A DNA stretch of 64,000 nt from Leptolyngbya sp. NIES-2104 (GCF_001485215.1 NZ_BBWW01000001.1:4774001-4838000); one strand, 5' to 3'; counted from the stretch's first letter, positions 26,857 through 36,727 are shown. Program-made: numbers and translations. The notes: generated from the letters alone by a model not told the origin.

Positions 26857-28629
26857 ATGAAATTTTCCGCTCTAACAGGTTTTTGGCGATTCTGGGCACT
26901 CGCAATGGTAGCGTTTTGCCTGGGGCTGACCGTGACGGCGTGTAATCCACAAAGCAACAAAACGCAAGCGGCTCAAGTTCCGCAACTGGTTGATAGTACG
27001 CTGGGCGATCCTAGAACATTCAATGCGGTGTTAAGCAATGAATCACCAACGCCACTCTCTTTGATGTATGAGGGCTTGATCGCTGAAGATGCGATTACCG
27101 GAAAGCTGGAGCCGAATTTAGCGGAAAAGTGGGAAATCTCGCCCGACAAGAAAACGGTTAAATTCACGATGCGCGAAAATCTGAAGTGGTCGGATGGTCA
27201 ACCGCTCACTGTCGATGATGTGCTGTTTACCTTTCGGGATCTCTACATGAATCCCAAGATTTCGAGCGACATTCAGGACATCTTGAAAATTGGCAAGCAA
27301 CGAGCGTTTCCGAGTGTTCGCAAGGTCAACGATCGCCAAATTGAATTCACGACTCCCGAACCGTTTTCACCGTTTCTTAGAACTTTAGGGCTGACGATTC
27401 TGCCAAAACACGCTTTAGAGAAGTCGGTGACGCAGTTGGGGTCGGATGGTAATCCGCTCTTTCTGACGACCTGGGGAACGGGTACTGATCCGAAAGAAAT
27501 CGTTTGCAACGGTCCTTATATGCTGGAGTCTTATACGGCAACGCAGCGTTTGATCTTTCGTCGCAATCCGAACTACTGGCGCAAAGACGCGCAAGGCAAC
27601 CCACAGCCGTACATTGAGCGGATCATCTGGGGCATTGTGGAAAATCGTGATACCGAACTCTTGCAATTCCGATCGGGTGGCTTAGACATCTCAGAGCCGC
27701 TGCGTCCTGAAGATTTTTCCATCTTGAAGCGAGAAGAAAAGCGGGGCGGATTCACGGTGTTGATGGGTGGAACGCGCCCGATGACGACCTTTATCGCGTT
27801 TAATCTCAATCAAGGAAGACGCAACGGTAAGCCGCTGGTTAATCCGGTGAGATCGAAGTGGTTTAATAACGTCAAGTTTCGACAAGCAGTCGCGTACGCC
27901 ATCGATCGCGAGAGAATTAACACGAATCTGTATCGGGGGCTTGGCATTCTGCTGAACTCAACGATTTTGCCGATTAGTCCCTACTATTTAGAGGGCGGCA
28001 AAGCCTACAACCACGACCCGGAGAAATCAAGACAACTGTTACGGGAAGCGGGATTTAAGTACAACGATCGCAATCAATTATTGGATGCAGAAGGCAATCT
28101 AGTTGAGTTCAACTTGATGACGAATTCGGAAAATAATTTGCGTCAGGCAATTATTACTCAGATTAGTCAAGATCTTTCCAAAATTGGGATGAAGGTTAAT
28201 CTCACTCCGATTAGTTTCAATGTGATGATTGGGAAGCTGGATGACGGTTTAGATTGGGAAGCTTATCTGATTGGAATGGGTGGTGGACGGGAGCCGAATG
28301 ATGGGTCGAATGTGTGGTTGCCGGATGGTTCTTCTCACGCCTTTAATCAGAAACCGCAGGCTGGAAAAGCACCGCTAGAAGGGCGAGTTGTGTCAGATTG
28401 GGAAGAAGAGATTGGGCAGCTTTACATTCAAGGTGCTCAGGAATTTGATGAGGCAAAACGAAAGGAAATTTATGGCAGAGTTCAGAAGATTACTCAAGAA
28501 CAATTGCCTTGGATTCCGCTCGTGACTGAGAGAATTATGGGCGTTGTTCAGAATGAAGTTCAAGGAGTGAAATTTCCTGAGACGGGCGGCGCGCTATGGA
28601 ACATTCACGAACTGAGAATTAAAGATTAA
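26857..28629 (+). CDS. Family 5 extracellular solute-binding lipoprotein 1
   Basis: About 590 residues from the ATG at 26857; a GTG 15 bases earlier is unlikely. A hydrophobic leader ends in the lipobox VTAC at about residue 31. The mature domain is an SBP_bac_5 type protein: LAEKWEISPDKKTVKFTMRE, LKWSDGQPLTVDDVLFTFRD and FRQAVAYAIDRERI are family motifs. Such proteins capture oligopeptides, nickel complexes or similar ligands for an ABC importer at the outer face of the membrane. It is the first of two paralogues 7 bp apart, followed by larB. No permease or ATPase gene is nearby. Confidence 0.92.
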   Translation: MKFSALTGFWRFWALAMVAFCLGLTVTACNPQSNKTQAAQVPQLVDSTLGDPRTFNAVLSNESPTPLSLMYEGLIAEDAITGKLEPNLAEKWEISPDKKTVKFTMRENLKWSDGQPLTVDDVLFTFRDLYMNPKISSDIQDILKIGKQRAFPSVRKVNDRQIEFTTPEPFSPFLRTLGLTILPKHALEKSVTQLGSDGNPLFLTTWGTGTDPKEIVCNGPYMLESYTATQRLIFRRNPNYWRKDAQGNPQPYIERIIWGIVENRDTELLQFRSGGLDISEPLRPEDFSILKREEKRGGFTVLMGGTRPMTTFIAFNLNQGRRNGKPLVNPVRSKWFNNVKFRQAVAYAIDRERINTNLYRGLGILLNSTILPISPYYLEGGKAYNHDPEKSRQLLREAGFKYNDRNQLLDAEGNLVEFNLMTNSENNLRQAIITQISQDLSKIGMKVNLTPISFNVMIGKLDDGLDWEAYLIGMGGGREPNDGSNVWLPDGSSHAFNQKPQAGKAPLEGRVVSDWEEEIGQLYIQGAQEFDEAKRKEIYGRVQKITQEQLPWIPLVTERIMGVVQNEVQGVKFPETGGALWNIHELRIKD

Positions 28630-28636
28630 TGCAGCT

Positions 28637-30445
28637 ATGAGTCGCTCTGAAATAAAATTTCGTCAAGGTCTAGCGCTATTATCTCTTGCAGTAATGGCGC
28701 TAGTTTTTCCTCTATTTCTTACGGGTTGCAATCCACGAGACTATAAAACTCAAGCTGCACAGGTTCCGCAATTAGTATTAGTCAGTCCCACCGATCCGAA
28801 AACGTTCAATTACGCAAATAATCAAACGTTTCCGAGTGTGTTTCCATTCATTTATGAGGGACTGACAAAAGAGAATGGTGCTACTGGAGAATATGAGCCA
28901 GCATTAGCAGAATCGTGGAAGTTTTCGCCTGACAATAAGCGGGTTGTGTTTACATTAAGACCGGATTTGAAATGGTCAGATGGAAAACCATTGACTGCGG
29001 ATGATGTGGTCTTCACTTATGAAGATGTCGTTTTCAATCCGCAGATTCCAACTGATCAAAAAGAGAGTATTCAGATCGGAACGAAGAAGGTTTTTCCGAA
29101 GGTTCGCAAGATTAGCGATCGACAAATCGAATTCATCCTCCCCGAACCCTTCGCGCCCTTACTAGCTGCAACTGCGGCTCCAGATGGCATCATGATTCTG
29201 CCAAAACACGCACTGGGTGATGCGGTCACGAAGAAATTACCCGACGGAAATCCAGCGTTCATTTCAACTTGGGGAACAGATACTGATCCGAAGAAAATTA
29301 TCACGAATGGCGCGTATATGATTGACAGTTATAGCGCTGGACAACGGTTGATTCTTAAGCGAAATCCTTACTATTGGCGAAAAGATCAAGCGGGGACACA
29401 GTTACCTTATATCGATCGCATTGTTTGGCAGTTTATCGAAAATCAAGATACTCAACTTCTAAGATTTCGATCGGGTGATCTTGATGTTATGGGAGATACA
29501 AGACCGCTACGACCTGAATATTTTTCATTGCTCAAACGTGAAGAAGATCGGGCAAACTTTCAAGTCCTAAATGGCGGTCCCTGGTCAGGCGTTTTGTATC
29601 TGACATTCAATTTAACTAAGGCAAAAGATGCAAATGGAAAGCCATTTGTTGATCCGATTAAATCGCGCTGGTTTAATACTTTGGAATTTCGGCAAGCGGT
29701 GGCTTATGCGATCGATAGAAATCGAATCAATATAAATCTATATCGCGGCTTAGGAGTCGTTCAGAATTCTCCGATTTCAGTACAAAGTCCATTTGCATTA
29801 AAAGAAGGATTGAGAGCTTACAACTACAATCCAGACAAAGCAAGAGAACTTTTGAAGAAAGCGGGATTTAAGTACAACGATCGTGGTCAATTATTCGACT
29901 CTGAAGGCAATCGAGTTAAATTCACATTGCTGACGAATTCAAACAATCTCACGAGAGTCGCGATCGGTGCTCAAGTTCGTCAAGATCTCGCTAGAATCGG
30001 CATTGAAGTTGATTACAATCCGATCAATTTCAACGTTTTGATTGATAAAACGAATGGCTCTAGAGATTGGGACGCTCACATGATCGGCTTCACTGGGGGA
30101 ATCGAACCGCAAGGACTCGCGAACCTTTGGATGACGAGTGGTGGATCGCATTCGTTTAATCTCGCTCAGCAACCCGGACAGCCGAAGATTCAGGGCTACG
30201 TAGCGAATGATTGGGAAAAAGAAATCGATCGCTTATTTATCGAAGGAGCGCGGGAACTCGATCGAGAAAAACGCAAAGCGATCTACGGCGAATTTCAAAA
30301 ATTAGTTCAAGAACAGCTTCCGGTGATTCATCTCGTGAATGATTCTGCAATCATGGCGGTGAGAAATCGCGTTCAAGGCTTGAAATACTCTGGTTTACCG
30401 AGTTGGGGACTGTGGAATATTCAAGAACTTAGAATAAAAGAGTAA
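28637..30445 (+). CDS. Family 5 extracellular solute-binding lipoprotein 2
   Basis: A 602-residue paralogue of the upstream gene, clearly a tandem duplication: CNPRDYKTQAAQVPQLV and LKWSDGKPLTADDVVFTYED match its neighbour closely. The lipobox is LTGC at about residue 31. It differs by small insertions, for example LAATAAPDGIMILPKHAL, and by a visibly more AT-rich codon choice. The start lies 7 bp after the first stop, so the two are co-transcribed and presumably bind related but different ligands. larB begins 17 bp after its stop. Confidence 0.92.
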   Translation: MSRSEIKFRQGLALLSLAVMALVFPLFLTGCNPRDYKTQAAQVPQLVLVSPTDPKTFNYANNQTFPSVFPFIYEGLTKENGATGEYEPALAESWKFSPDNKRVVFTLRPDLKWSDGKPLTADDVVFTYEDVVFNPQIPTDQKESIQIGTKKVFPKVRKISDRQIEFILPEPFAPLLAATAAPDGIMILPKHALGDAVTKKLPDGNPAFISTWGTDTDPKKIITNGAYMIDSYSAGQRLILKRNPYYWRKDQAGTQLPYIDRIVWQFIENQDTQLLRFRSGDLDVMGDTRPLRPEYFSLLKREEDRANFQVLNGGPWSGVLYLTFNLTKAKDANGKPFVDPIKSRWFNTLEFRQAVAYAIDRNRININLYRGLGVVQNSPISVQSPFALKEGLRAYNYNPDKARELLKKAGFKYNDRGQLFDSEGNRVKFTLLTNSNNLTRVAIGAQVRQDLARIGIEVDYNPINFNVLIDKTNGSRDWDAHMIGFTGGIEPQGLANLWMTSGGSHSFNLAQQPGQPKIQGYVANDWEKEIDRLFIEGARELDREKRKAIYGEFQKLVQEQLPVIHLVNDSAIMAVRNRVQGLKYSGLPSWGLWNIQELRIKE

Positions 30446-30462
30446 GCTGTGTTTCCCGCAAA

Positions 30463-31236
30463 ATGAGTCAACCCGAAGCAATCAAAGACCTACTCGATCA
30501 AGTTTCTCAAGGCAAAATTAGTTCAGCCGATGCGCTCGATAAATTGAAGTATCTGGCGTATGAACCTGTCGGCGGATTTGCCAATATTGACCATCATCGA
30601 TCGCTAAGAACCGGATTTCCTGAAGTGATTTGGAGTCCCGGCAAAACTCCTGAGCAAATCGCTCAAATCATGGAGGCACTTCGCAGTAAAGCATCGATCG
30701 TGATGGCGACCCGAATGGAAGCAGAAGCTTTTGCCTGGGTTAAAGAAATGGTTCCCGATGCAATGTACTATCCAACGGCTCGAATTTGTTCATTAAATCC
30801 CGTCCAGCCTCCGATTCATTCAGGAACGATCGGGATTCTCTCGGCTGGAACTGCTGATCTTCCTGTCGCTGAAGAAGCCGCAATTACAGCGGAACTCTGT
30901 GGATTTCGAGTGCAACGACTTTGGGATGTGGGAGTTGCTGGCATTCATCGCTTGCTGAGCAATGTTCATGTTCTTTCGCAAGCTGATGTTTTAGTTGTGG
31001 TTGCAGGAATGGAAGGAGCATTACCGAGTGTGGTTGCTGGACTGTCTGATTGTCCGATCGTTGCTGTTCCGACGAGCATCGGATATGGTGCAAGCTTCAA
31101 TGGATTATCTGCATTGCTAACGATGCTGAATTCTTGTGCTACTGGAATTGGAGTTGTGAATATCGATAACGGTTTCGGCGCGGCGATGTTGGCAGGTCAA
31201 ATTCTCAGAACAGCGGCAAAACTCACGTCAAGATGA
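30463..31236 (+). CDS. larB: Nickel-pincer cofactor biosynthesis protein LarB
   Basis: A 257-residue protein. The N-terminal motif FANIDHHRSLRTGFPEVIW and the C-terminal PurE-like domain (IGILSAGTADLPVAEEA, ALPSVVAGLSDCPIVAVPTS) identify LarB. It carboxylates and hydrolyses nicotinic acid adenine dinucleotide, the first step toward the nickel-pincer cofactor of lactate racemase-type enzymes. larC, larE and larA are not in the window. Its tight spacing behind two family 5 binding proteins, a group that includes NikA, raises a possible link with nickel uptake; that is inference. Its end overlaps the convergent dehydrogenase gene by 9 bp. Confidence 0.93.
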   Translation: MSQPEAIKDLLDQVSQGKISSADALDKLKYLAYEPVGGFANIDHHRSLRTGFPEVIWSPGKTPEQIAQIMEALRSKASIVMATRMEAEAFAWVKEMVPDAMYYPTARICSLNPVQPPIHSGTIGILSAGTADLPVAEEAAITAELCGFRVQRLWDVGVAGIHRLLSNVHVLSQADVLVVVAGMEGALPSVVAGLSDCPIVAVPTSIGYGASFNGLSALLTMLNSCATGIGVVNIDNGFGAAMLAGQILRTAAKLTSR

Positions 31237-32220
31237 GACTTCGACGATGATATTCCCGATCGCAGTTCCACTTTCCATTAGTTCATGCGCTTCTGCGATG
31301 CGATCGAGCGGAAATCGTTCTGCAATCTGATGCTTTAATACTCCCGCTTGCAAACAGGTTGTGATGTCGATCGCGGCTTGTTCATGCGCGAATTTTGACA
31401 TTGCATACACCAAAACGTAGTGCACCGTCAGATTTTTGTAGATGAGCGAATAAATTGGAACTTGAGGCGTAGCTTGCGAATCGGTGGCATAAGTCGCAAT
31501 CACACCATCACGTTTGAGAATCTTCAAATTTGTTTCTAAATTTGCTGCAAAATCAACCTCAATCACGCGATCGATACCCTTTCCATTTGTGATCTGTTTG
31601 ACAACTGCACTCACGTCTTCAGTTTTGTAATTGATGACATGATCTGCACCCATCGCTTTCGCAATCTCAGCTTTTTTCTCAGAACTCACCGTCGTAATTA
31701 CCGTAGCATTACCCCATTTTGCAAGTTGAATCGCATAAGTTCCAACTGCTCCGGCTCCTCCAGTGACTAGAATTGTTTTTCCAGTGACATCACCATCTTT
31801 GAATACACAATGATGTGCGGTCATCGCAGGCACACCGAGACAAGCGCCTTCTGCAAACGAAGTCGAATCGGGAAGCGCGATCGCGTTTTCACTCAACACC
31901 GTGACAAATTCCGCTGCCGTTCCCAATCCTTTTGGCAAAGTTGCCTCATAAATCCAGACTCGTTCACCGATGCGATCGCGACTCACGCCTTCTCCGACTT
32001 CGACAATCACCCCAGATCCATCGTTGTGTGGAATCACACGCGGAAACCGCATCGTCAAACCGCCCCAACCGATCCGCTGTTTCACATCAGACGGATTTAC
32101 CCCAGAAGTAACAACCTTGACTCGCACTTGCCCAGAGCCAAGTTCTGGAAGATCAACTTCACTGATCGTTAAAACCGTTTTTGCTGCTCCGAGTTGCTCA
32201 TACCATGCCGCTCGCATCAT
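31228..32220 (-). CDS. NADPH:quinone reductase-like MDR oxidoreductase
   Basis: A 330-residue zinc-independent medium-chain dehydrogenase/reductase. The N-terminal GroES-like part has PSDVKQRIGWG and PHNDGSGVIVEVGEGV. The Rossmann motif is ILVTGGAGAVGTYAIQLAK. Zinc ligands of alcohol dehydrogenases are absent, which points to the quinone reductase/zeta-crystallin branch reducing quinones or enals with NADPH. The start at 32220 is chosen because GAGGAAATA precedes it; a frame start at 32262 lacks such a site. It is divergent from the Cache-domain kinase. Confidence 0.88.
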   Translation of the reverse strand: MMRAAWYEQLGAAKTVLTISEVDLPELGSGQVRVKVVTSGVNPSDVKQRIGWGGLTMRFPRVIPHNDGSGVIVEVGEGVSRDRIGERVWIYEATLPKGLGTAAEFVTVLSENAIALPDSTSFAEGACLGVPAMTAHHCVFKDGDVTGKTILVTGGAGAVGTYAIQLAKWGNATVITTVSSEKKAEIAKAMGADHVINYKTEDVSAVVKQITNGKGIDRVIEVDFAANLETNLKILKRDGVIATYATDSQATPQVPIYSLIYKNLTVHYVLVYAMSKFAHEQAAIDITTCLQAGVLKHQIAERFPLDRIAEAHELMESGTAIGNIIVEVSS

Positions 32221-32277
32221 TATTTCCTCATAAGAAACTAAATTTCTCTCGATCGGGGGCATTCTAAGAACAAGTCG

Positions 32278-34437
32278 TTGTTTCTTCTTGCCCCCGTGAA
32301 ACTCCTACACAAATTACCAAAGTTATCGCTCAGCTATGTTCTTGTCGTTCCGTTTGTCACACAAATTTTTATTGCTGTGGGACTGACTGGGTACTGGTCA
32401 TTACGACATGGGCAACAGTCGATCGAACAGTTAGTCAATCAGCTTAGCAGTGAGTCCAGTAAACGAGTCGAACAGCACTTAGACAGCTATCTAGTTCGAC
32501 CGCACAAAGTCAATTATGTGAATGCTCGTAGTCTTGAGAAAGGTCTTTTATCACGCGATCTCAGAACGCTAGGACACTACTTTTGGGAGCAGATGCGCGT
32601 CTATCAAGACTTTGCTTTTATTAATTACGCTGACCAAGACGGCAACTTTATCGGGATTAATCGGGATGCTCGAAACGTTCTCCAGATGGACATCATTGAG
32701 CCGCCGCATCTAGGAACTTACTATCGCTATGACATCGATCAGGGAAAGCCAACCAAACCAGTGACAAAAGTTCCTTATGAGCCGCGTCAGGAAGTTTGGT
32801 ATACCGATGCGATCACTGCGAGGAAACCTCTGTGGACAAGGATTTACTTCTGGAATGATGACAAAGTGATGGCAATCTCATCGAGTCATCCCGTGTTTAA
32901 CGATCGACAACAAATCATTGGGGTGGTGGGAGTCGATTATTTGCTCGATCGAATCAATGACTTTCTCAAACAACTGCGCCCTAGTCCCTCCGCTTCCGTC
33001 TTTATCCTAGAGCGTGATGGATTGTTAGTCGGAAACTCTAGCGACGAAAGAACCTATACAGTTGAAAACAATCAGCCAAAACGTATCAAAGGATCAGAAA
33101 GCAGCGATCGATTAATTCGAGAAACAACGCAATATATCATCAAGAAATATGGAAGCTTAGATCGAATTCGCGAACCAAAGTGGATCAAAACATCGATTAG
33201 AAATCACAGTACATTTGTTCAAGTGAATCCTTGGCGCGATCAATATGGTTTAGATTGGCTCGTTGTGATTGCAATGCCAGAATCTGACTTTACCGAGCAG
33301 ATTCACCGCAACACTCAGACGACAATTTTACTGTGCGCGATCGCATTAATCATCACAACCAGTTTAGGCTTACTCACTGCGCGTTGGATTGCTCGATCGA
33401 TTGATCGATTGAATATTGCTTCTTCTGCGATCGCTCAAGGCGATTTGCATCAAACCGTACAACTTTCTCAAATTGGAGAATTAGCAACGCTTGCACAATC
33501 GTTTAATAGCATGGTGACGCAACTAAGAGCTTCGTTTATTGCACTAGAGCAAACGAATGCAGACTTAGAATCGCGAGTCAACGAACGCACTGAAAAGCTT
33601 TCAAATGCACTACAAAGTCTACAAACCGCGCAGGCTCAAATGCTGCAATCCGAAAAGATGTCGAGTTTAGGGCAAATGGTCGCGGGAATTGCTCACGAAA
33701 TTAACAATCCTGTGACGTTTATTTCAGGCAACCTCATGCATGCAGACAAGTATGCAAACGATTTGATGATCCTACTCGCGCTTTATCAGAAACATCTTCC
33801 AGACACGATCGGAGAAATTCGGGACTATCTAGAAGAGTGCGATTTTGAATTTGTATCGAGGGATTTACCGAGGCTTTTGAAATCGATGCAAGAAGGAGCC
33901 AATCGCATTCAATCGATCGTACTCAGTCTGCGAAATTTTTCCCGACTCGACGAAGCACAACTTAAAACCGTCGATCTACAGGAAGGCTTAGAGAATACCT
34001 TACTTTTATTGCAGCATCGTCTAAAACACACCTCAAAACGACAAGAAATCAAGATCATCAAAGCGTTCCAAAATCTGCCCAAGATCGAATGCTATGCTGG
34101 GCAACTCAATCAAGTCTTTCTCAATCTATTAGGAAATGCGATCGATGCTCTAGAAAATATCAACGATCGACCTTTGATCATTTGGATTTCAACTGAAGCT
34201 ACTGATTCAAGCGCGATTGTTAGAATTCGCGATAATGGTCAAGGTATCCCCAACACGACTCAGCCAAAGATTTTCGATCCTTTCTTCACGACAAAGCCCG
34301 TGGGGCAGGGAACGGGTCTAGGATTATCGATCGCTTATCAAATTGTGGTGGGACAGCATCACGGTGCTTTGTCTTGCACGTCGGAAATGGGCAAAGGAAC
34401 AGAATTCACGATCGACATCCCGATTCACCCGGTCTAA
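32278..34437 (+). CDS. Membrane-bound Cache-domain sensor histidine kinase
   Basis: A 719-residue kinase. A first membrane helix (about residues 20-42) and a second (about 348-370) enclose a large external region of dCache type: FINYADQDGNFIGINRD, WYTDAITARKPLWTRIYFW and HPVFNDRQQIIGVVGVDYLL. HAMP-like RWIARSIDRLNIASSAIA and a coiled coil follow. The acceptor is His473 in GIAHEINNPVTFISGNL; the ATPase has NQVFLNLLGNAIDAL and GQGTGLGLSIAYQIV. It likely senses a small extracellular ligand. The core closely resembles the hybrid kinase at 48.7 kb. The start codon appears to be TTG and is uncertain; GTG at 32296 is an alternative. Confidence 0.9.
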   Translation: MFLLAPVKLLHKLPKLSLSYVLVVPFVTQIFIAVGLTGYWSLRHGQQSIEQLVNQLSSESSKRVEQHLDSYLVRPHKVNYVNARSLEKGLLSRDLRTLGHYFWEQMRVYQDFAFINYADQDGNFIGINRDARNVLQMDIIEPPHLGTYYRYDIDQGKPTKPVTKVPYEPRQEVWYTDAITARKPLWTRIYFWNDDKVMAISSSHPVFNDRQQIIGVVGVDYLLDRINDFLKQLRPSPSASVFILERDGLLVGNSSDERTYTVENNQPKRIKGSESSDRLIRETTQYIIKKYGSLDRIREPKWIKTSIRNHSTFVQVNPWRDQYGLDWLVVIAMPESDFTEQIHRNTQTTILLCAIALIITTSLGLLTARWIARSIDRLNIASSAIAQGDLHQTVQLSQIGELATLAQSFNSMVTQLRASFIALEQTNADLESRVNERTEKLSNALQSLQTAQAQMLQSEKMSSLGQMVAGIAHEINNPVTFISGNLMHADKYANDLMILLALYQKHLPDTIGEIRDYLEECDFEFVSRDLPRLLKSMQEGANRIQSIVLSLRNFSRLDEAQLKTVDLQEGLENTLLLLQHRLKHTSKRQEIKIIKAFQNLPKIECYAGQLNQVFLNLLGNAIDALENINDRPLIIWISTEATDSSAIVRIRDNGQGIPNTTQPKIFDPFFTTKPVGQGTGLGLSIAYQIVVGQHHGALSCTSEMGKGTEFTIDIPIHPV

Positions 34438-34952
34438 CTCACCATTCCCGGCTCTGCGTACCCTTGCAAACTCTCAGGGTCAAAGGCTCTTAAACTCCGC
34501 GTCGCCTGCCGAATTAGCGTATCTGAACCCTTCACAACAATCAAATACTTTCCAGCATTCAACCGATTGCGATACGGTAACGCATCACCGCCACCCACCA
34601 CTAAGCCAACACCGCCCCCGACGAATACACTACCGAGCAATCCAGACAAGCCGCCTAAAATTCCAGCAATCAGCGGACTCCCAATCTCGCCCGCCCAAGC
34701 AAACGTATTCAACCCCGTAATCACATTGAACGCGGCTCCACCCAAAAATCCGAAAGGAACCAGCCAAGAAGCCATCAATCGCACCTGCTTTCTCGCCGTT
34801 TCATTTGGATCAATTAATCCGTACTCATCTGCACTTTTATAGCCCCGTCCTAAGATCGAAATCTTATCCATCGGCAAGCCTTCGTTTTCCAGCGCCGAAT
34901 ACGCTTCTTCTGCCTGTATACGATCGCTTAATACTGCGACTAAATAACTCAT
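34434..34952 (-). CDS. Conserved Gly-rich membrane protein, possible general-stress family
   Basis: A 172-residue protein. The N-terminal 45 residues (VAVLSDRIQAEEAYSALENE, then MDKISILGRG) resemble the ferredoxin-like module of general stress protein 17M-like families. Two hydrophobic Gly-rich segments (about residues 65-85 and 92-122, GILGGLSGLLGSVFVGGGVG) follow, then a second soluble part, KYLIVVKGSDTLIRQATRSL. I cannot assign a function. GAGGA lies about 8 nt upstream of the ATG. The stop overlaps the stop of the convergent kinase gene by 4 bp, and a possible 43-residue frame lies just upstream. Confidence 0.75.
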   Translation of the reverse strand: MSYLVAVLSDRIQAEEAYSALENEGLPMDKISILGRGYKSADEYGLIDPNETARKQVRLMASWLVPFGFLGGAAFNVITGLNTFAWAGEIGSPLIAGILGGLSGLLGSVFVGGGVGLVVGGGDALPYRNRLNAGKYLIVVKGSDTLIRQATRSLRAFDPESLQGYAEPGMVS

Positions 34953-34962
34953 GTTTTATTCC

Positions 34963-35094
34963 TCAATCCTTCCTCAGCAAGTTTCTCAACTCTCCAACCT
35001 CGGTATCCTGTTGTGCCTCTAGCTGGAGTACGATGCCGACTTTTTCCGGCAAATATTCCTTAATGTGGGTCAATCGCGATTTCGTTTGAGTCAC
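34963..35094 (-). CDS. Possible 43-residue small protein
   Basis: A short frame from GTG at 35094 to TGA at 34963, directly upstream (10 bp) of the stress-like membrane protein gene on the same strand. The product reads TQTKSRLTHIKEYLPEKVG and continues with an acidic helix, QLEAQQDTEVGELRNLLRKD, a composition typical of a real soluble helical peptide. An in-frame TAA lies two codons before the GTG. No clear ribosome binding site is visible. It fills most of a spacer that otherwise has no role besides promoters. Confidence 0.45.
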   Translation of the reverse strand: MTQTKSRLTHIKEYLPEKVGIVLQLEAQQDTEVGELRNLLRKD

Positions 35095-35135
35095 ACTTTA
35101 AGTTCGATAAGATAGAATTTTCATCTCTAATCGTT

Positions 35136-35915
35136 ATGTTACCAAGGGAAGACCTCCTCAAAGGTGTAGAAAATCGAGACACGATCGCACGAGTAATCGA
35201 CCAAGCCGAGAAAGCGATTAAGACCTGGGAAGTGGTGACGAGCGATTTTCTTTCGCCTCCAGAGTTAGCAGAAGCAGAGCGATCGTTTTCCCGGCTGACT
35301 GAAGTTCAATTGATCGCTTGGGGTGGCTATTCACAGGCAGAACGGCAACGATTAGCGATCGCTCGATCAGAAATCCCGCTCGATGCGGCTCAAGTTGAAC
35401 TCACTGCCCTAGACATTGCTGGAAATTTCTTGTTTGATTCCGCAACGCATCGAGACTTCCTCGGAGCGATTCTCGGCACTGGAATTGTGCGGGAAAAAGT
35501 CGGGGACATCATTGTCTTGGGAGAACGTGGTGCACAAGCGATCGTCATTCCCGAACTGGTTGATTTCTTGCAAACCTCGCTCAAACAAGTGCGATCGGTT
35601 CCGGTCAAAGTCGAACCGATTCCATTCGAGGAATTGAAGATTCGAGAACCGAAGAAAAAGGAAATTACCACCGTTGAAGCGTCAATGCGGTTAGATGCGA
35701 TCGCATCTGCGGGTTTTGGGATGTCGCGGAGCAAAATGGCAGAAATGATTTCCGCTGGAGATGTCCGGGTGAATTGGAAAGAGACGAGTTCTGCCAGCTA
35801 TTCGGTGAAATCTGGTGATTTGATTGCGATTCGCGGCAAAGGGCGGGTTGAAGTCGGCGAGGTCATGGTGACAAAAAAAGACCGCTACCGAGTGCAACTC
35901 ACCCGGTTTGTTTAA
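35136..35915 (+). CDS. Photosystem II S4 domain protein (YlmH family)
   Basis: A 259-residue YlmH-like protein of the type named 'photosystem II S4 domain protein' in cyanobacteria. The N-terminal half has LPREDLLKGVENRD and FSRLTEVQLIAWGGYSQAER. The C-terminal S4 RNA-binding motif is RLDAIASAGFGMSRSKMAEM followed by GDVRVNWKE. It probably binds RNA; a role in photosystem II assembly or translation is assumed from its phylogenetic distribution, not shown. The end overlaps the convergent kinase gene by 4 bp. Confidence 0.92.
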   Translation: MLPREDLLKGVENRDTIARVIDQAEKAIKTWEVVTSDFLSPPELAEAERSFSRLTEVQLIAWGGYSQAERQRLAIARSEIPLDAAQVELTALDIAGNFLFDSATHRDFLGAILGTGIVREKVGDIIVLGERGAQAIVIPELVDFLQTSLKQVRSVPVKVEPIPFEELKIREPKKKEITTVEASMRLDAIASAGFGMSRSKMAEMISAGDVRVNWKETSSASYSVKSGDLIAIRGKGRVEVGEVMVTKKDRYRVQLTRFV

Positions 35916-36727
35916 GCGATCGCGTTTCTCACTTGTCCGGCATCGAGCGCCTGAAGTGCCATCATCGCGGATTGTAAGCGCCGTTCTAGCGTTGTCTCGG
36001 TCATCCAAAGGAGCCAATCGACAAAGGCAGGACTCAAATCAACGATCGGTTCGAGATCAAATCGGCTGCCTTTACGGGGAAGCTGAGAGGGTGAAATGCC
36101 AGTCAGACTGGTCATAATCGTTACTCCCAAGCTGTACAAATCAGAGGCGGTCACGGATCGCCCACTGTACTGCTCTGGTGGCGTGAAATCGTGAGTGTTG
36201 ACCAGCGTGAACGCAGAGGTGCTATCTTGCCGATTTAGGGTCGTTTTCACAGAGCCAAAATCCACTAGATGAACTTTACGATCGCCGAGCAGAATGTTAC
36301 TCGGCTTGATGTCCCGGTGCACGATCGAGGGATTGCGCCCTTGTAGATAAATTAAGATGTACAACACTGATTTAGCAATTTGTCTTGCTTCGGCTTCATT
36401 AAAAGTCCGTCCGCGTTTGAGACAATCATTGAGCGATCGACCTGCCACGTAAGTTTGCACTAATGCGAGGGCGCGACCTCCTGGAAGGCGATGCTGAAAA
36501 TAGCCCAAGTACTTTGGAATACACGGATGAGATAAGGACTTCAGTGTTTCTACTTCTCGCTCGAACAGCTTCAAATCATCGGATCGAAGATCTTCATCCG
36601 AACAGAGCAATTTCACGACAACCCGTTCTTTCGCGTGTAAATCGTGTGCCAACAGCGTCCAACGTCCTGCGTGTTTTCCTAATTCTCGTTCGACTTGATA
36701 GCGATCGCCCAGGATTTGCCCTGCCAT
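35912..36727 (-). CDS. Serine/threonine protein kinase (Hanks type)
   Basis: A 271-residue kinase domain with little else. The start is [18 protein letters not shown]. The catalytic loop is [13 protein letters not shown], the metal motif VDFGSVK (DFG), and the activation segment [11 protein letters not shown] (the APE position is PPE). The N-terminal glycine loop is atypical ([13 protein letters not shown]), as in many cyanobacterial kinases, while the lysine in [10 protein letters not shown] is present. No sensor, PASTA or membrane segment follows, so it is cytoplasmic. It is divergent from pcyA. Confidence 0.92.
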   Translation of the reverse strand: MAGQILGDRYQVERELGKHAGRWTLLAHDLHAKERVVVKLLCSDEDLRSDDLKLFEREVETLKSLSHPCIPKYLGYFQHRLPGGRALALVQTYVAGRSLNDCLKRGRTFNEAEARQIAKSVLYILIYLQGRNPSIVHRDIKPSNILLGDRKVHLVDFGSVKTTLNRQDSTSAFTLVNTHDFTPPEQYSGRSVTASDLYSLGVTIMTSLTGISPSQLPRKGSRFDLEPIVDLSPAFVDWLLWMTETTLERRLQSAMMALQALDAGQVRNAIA

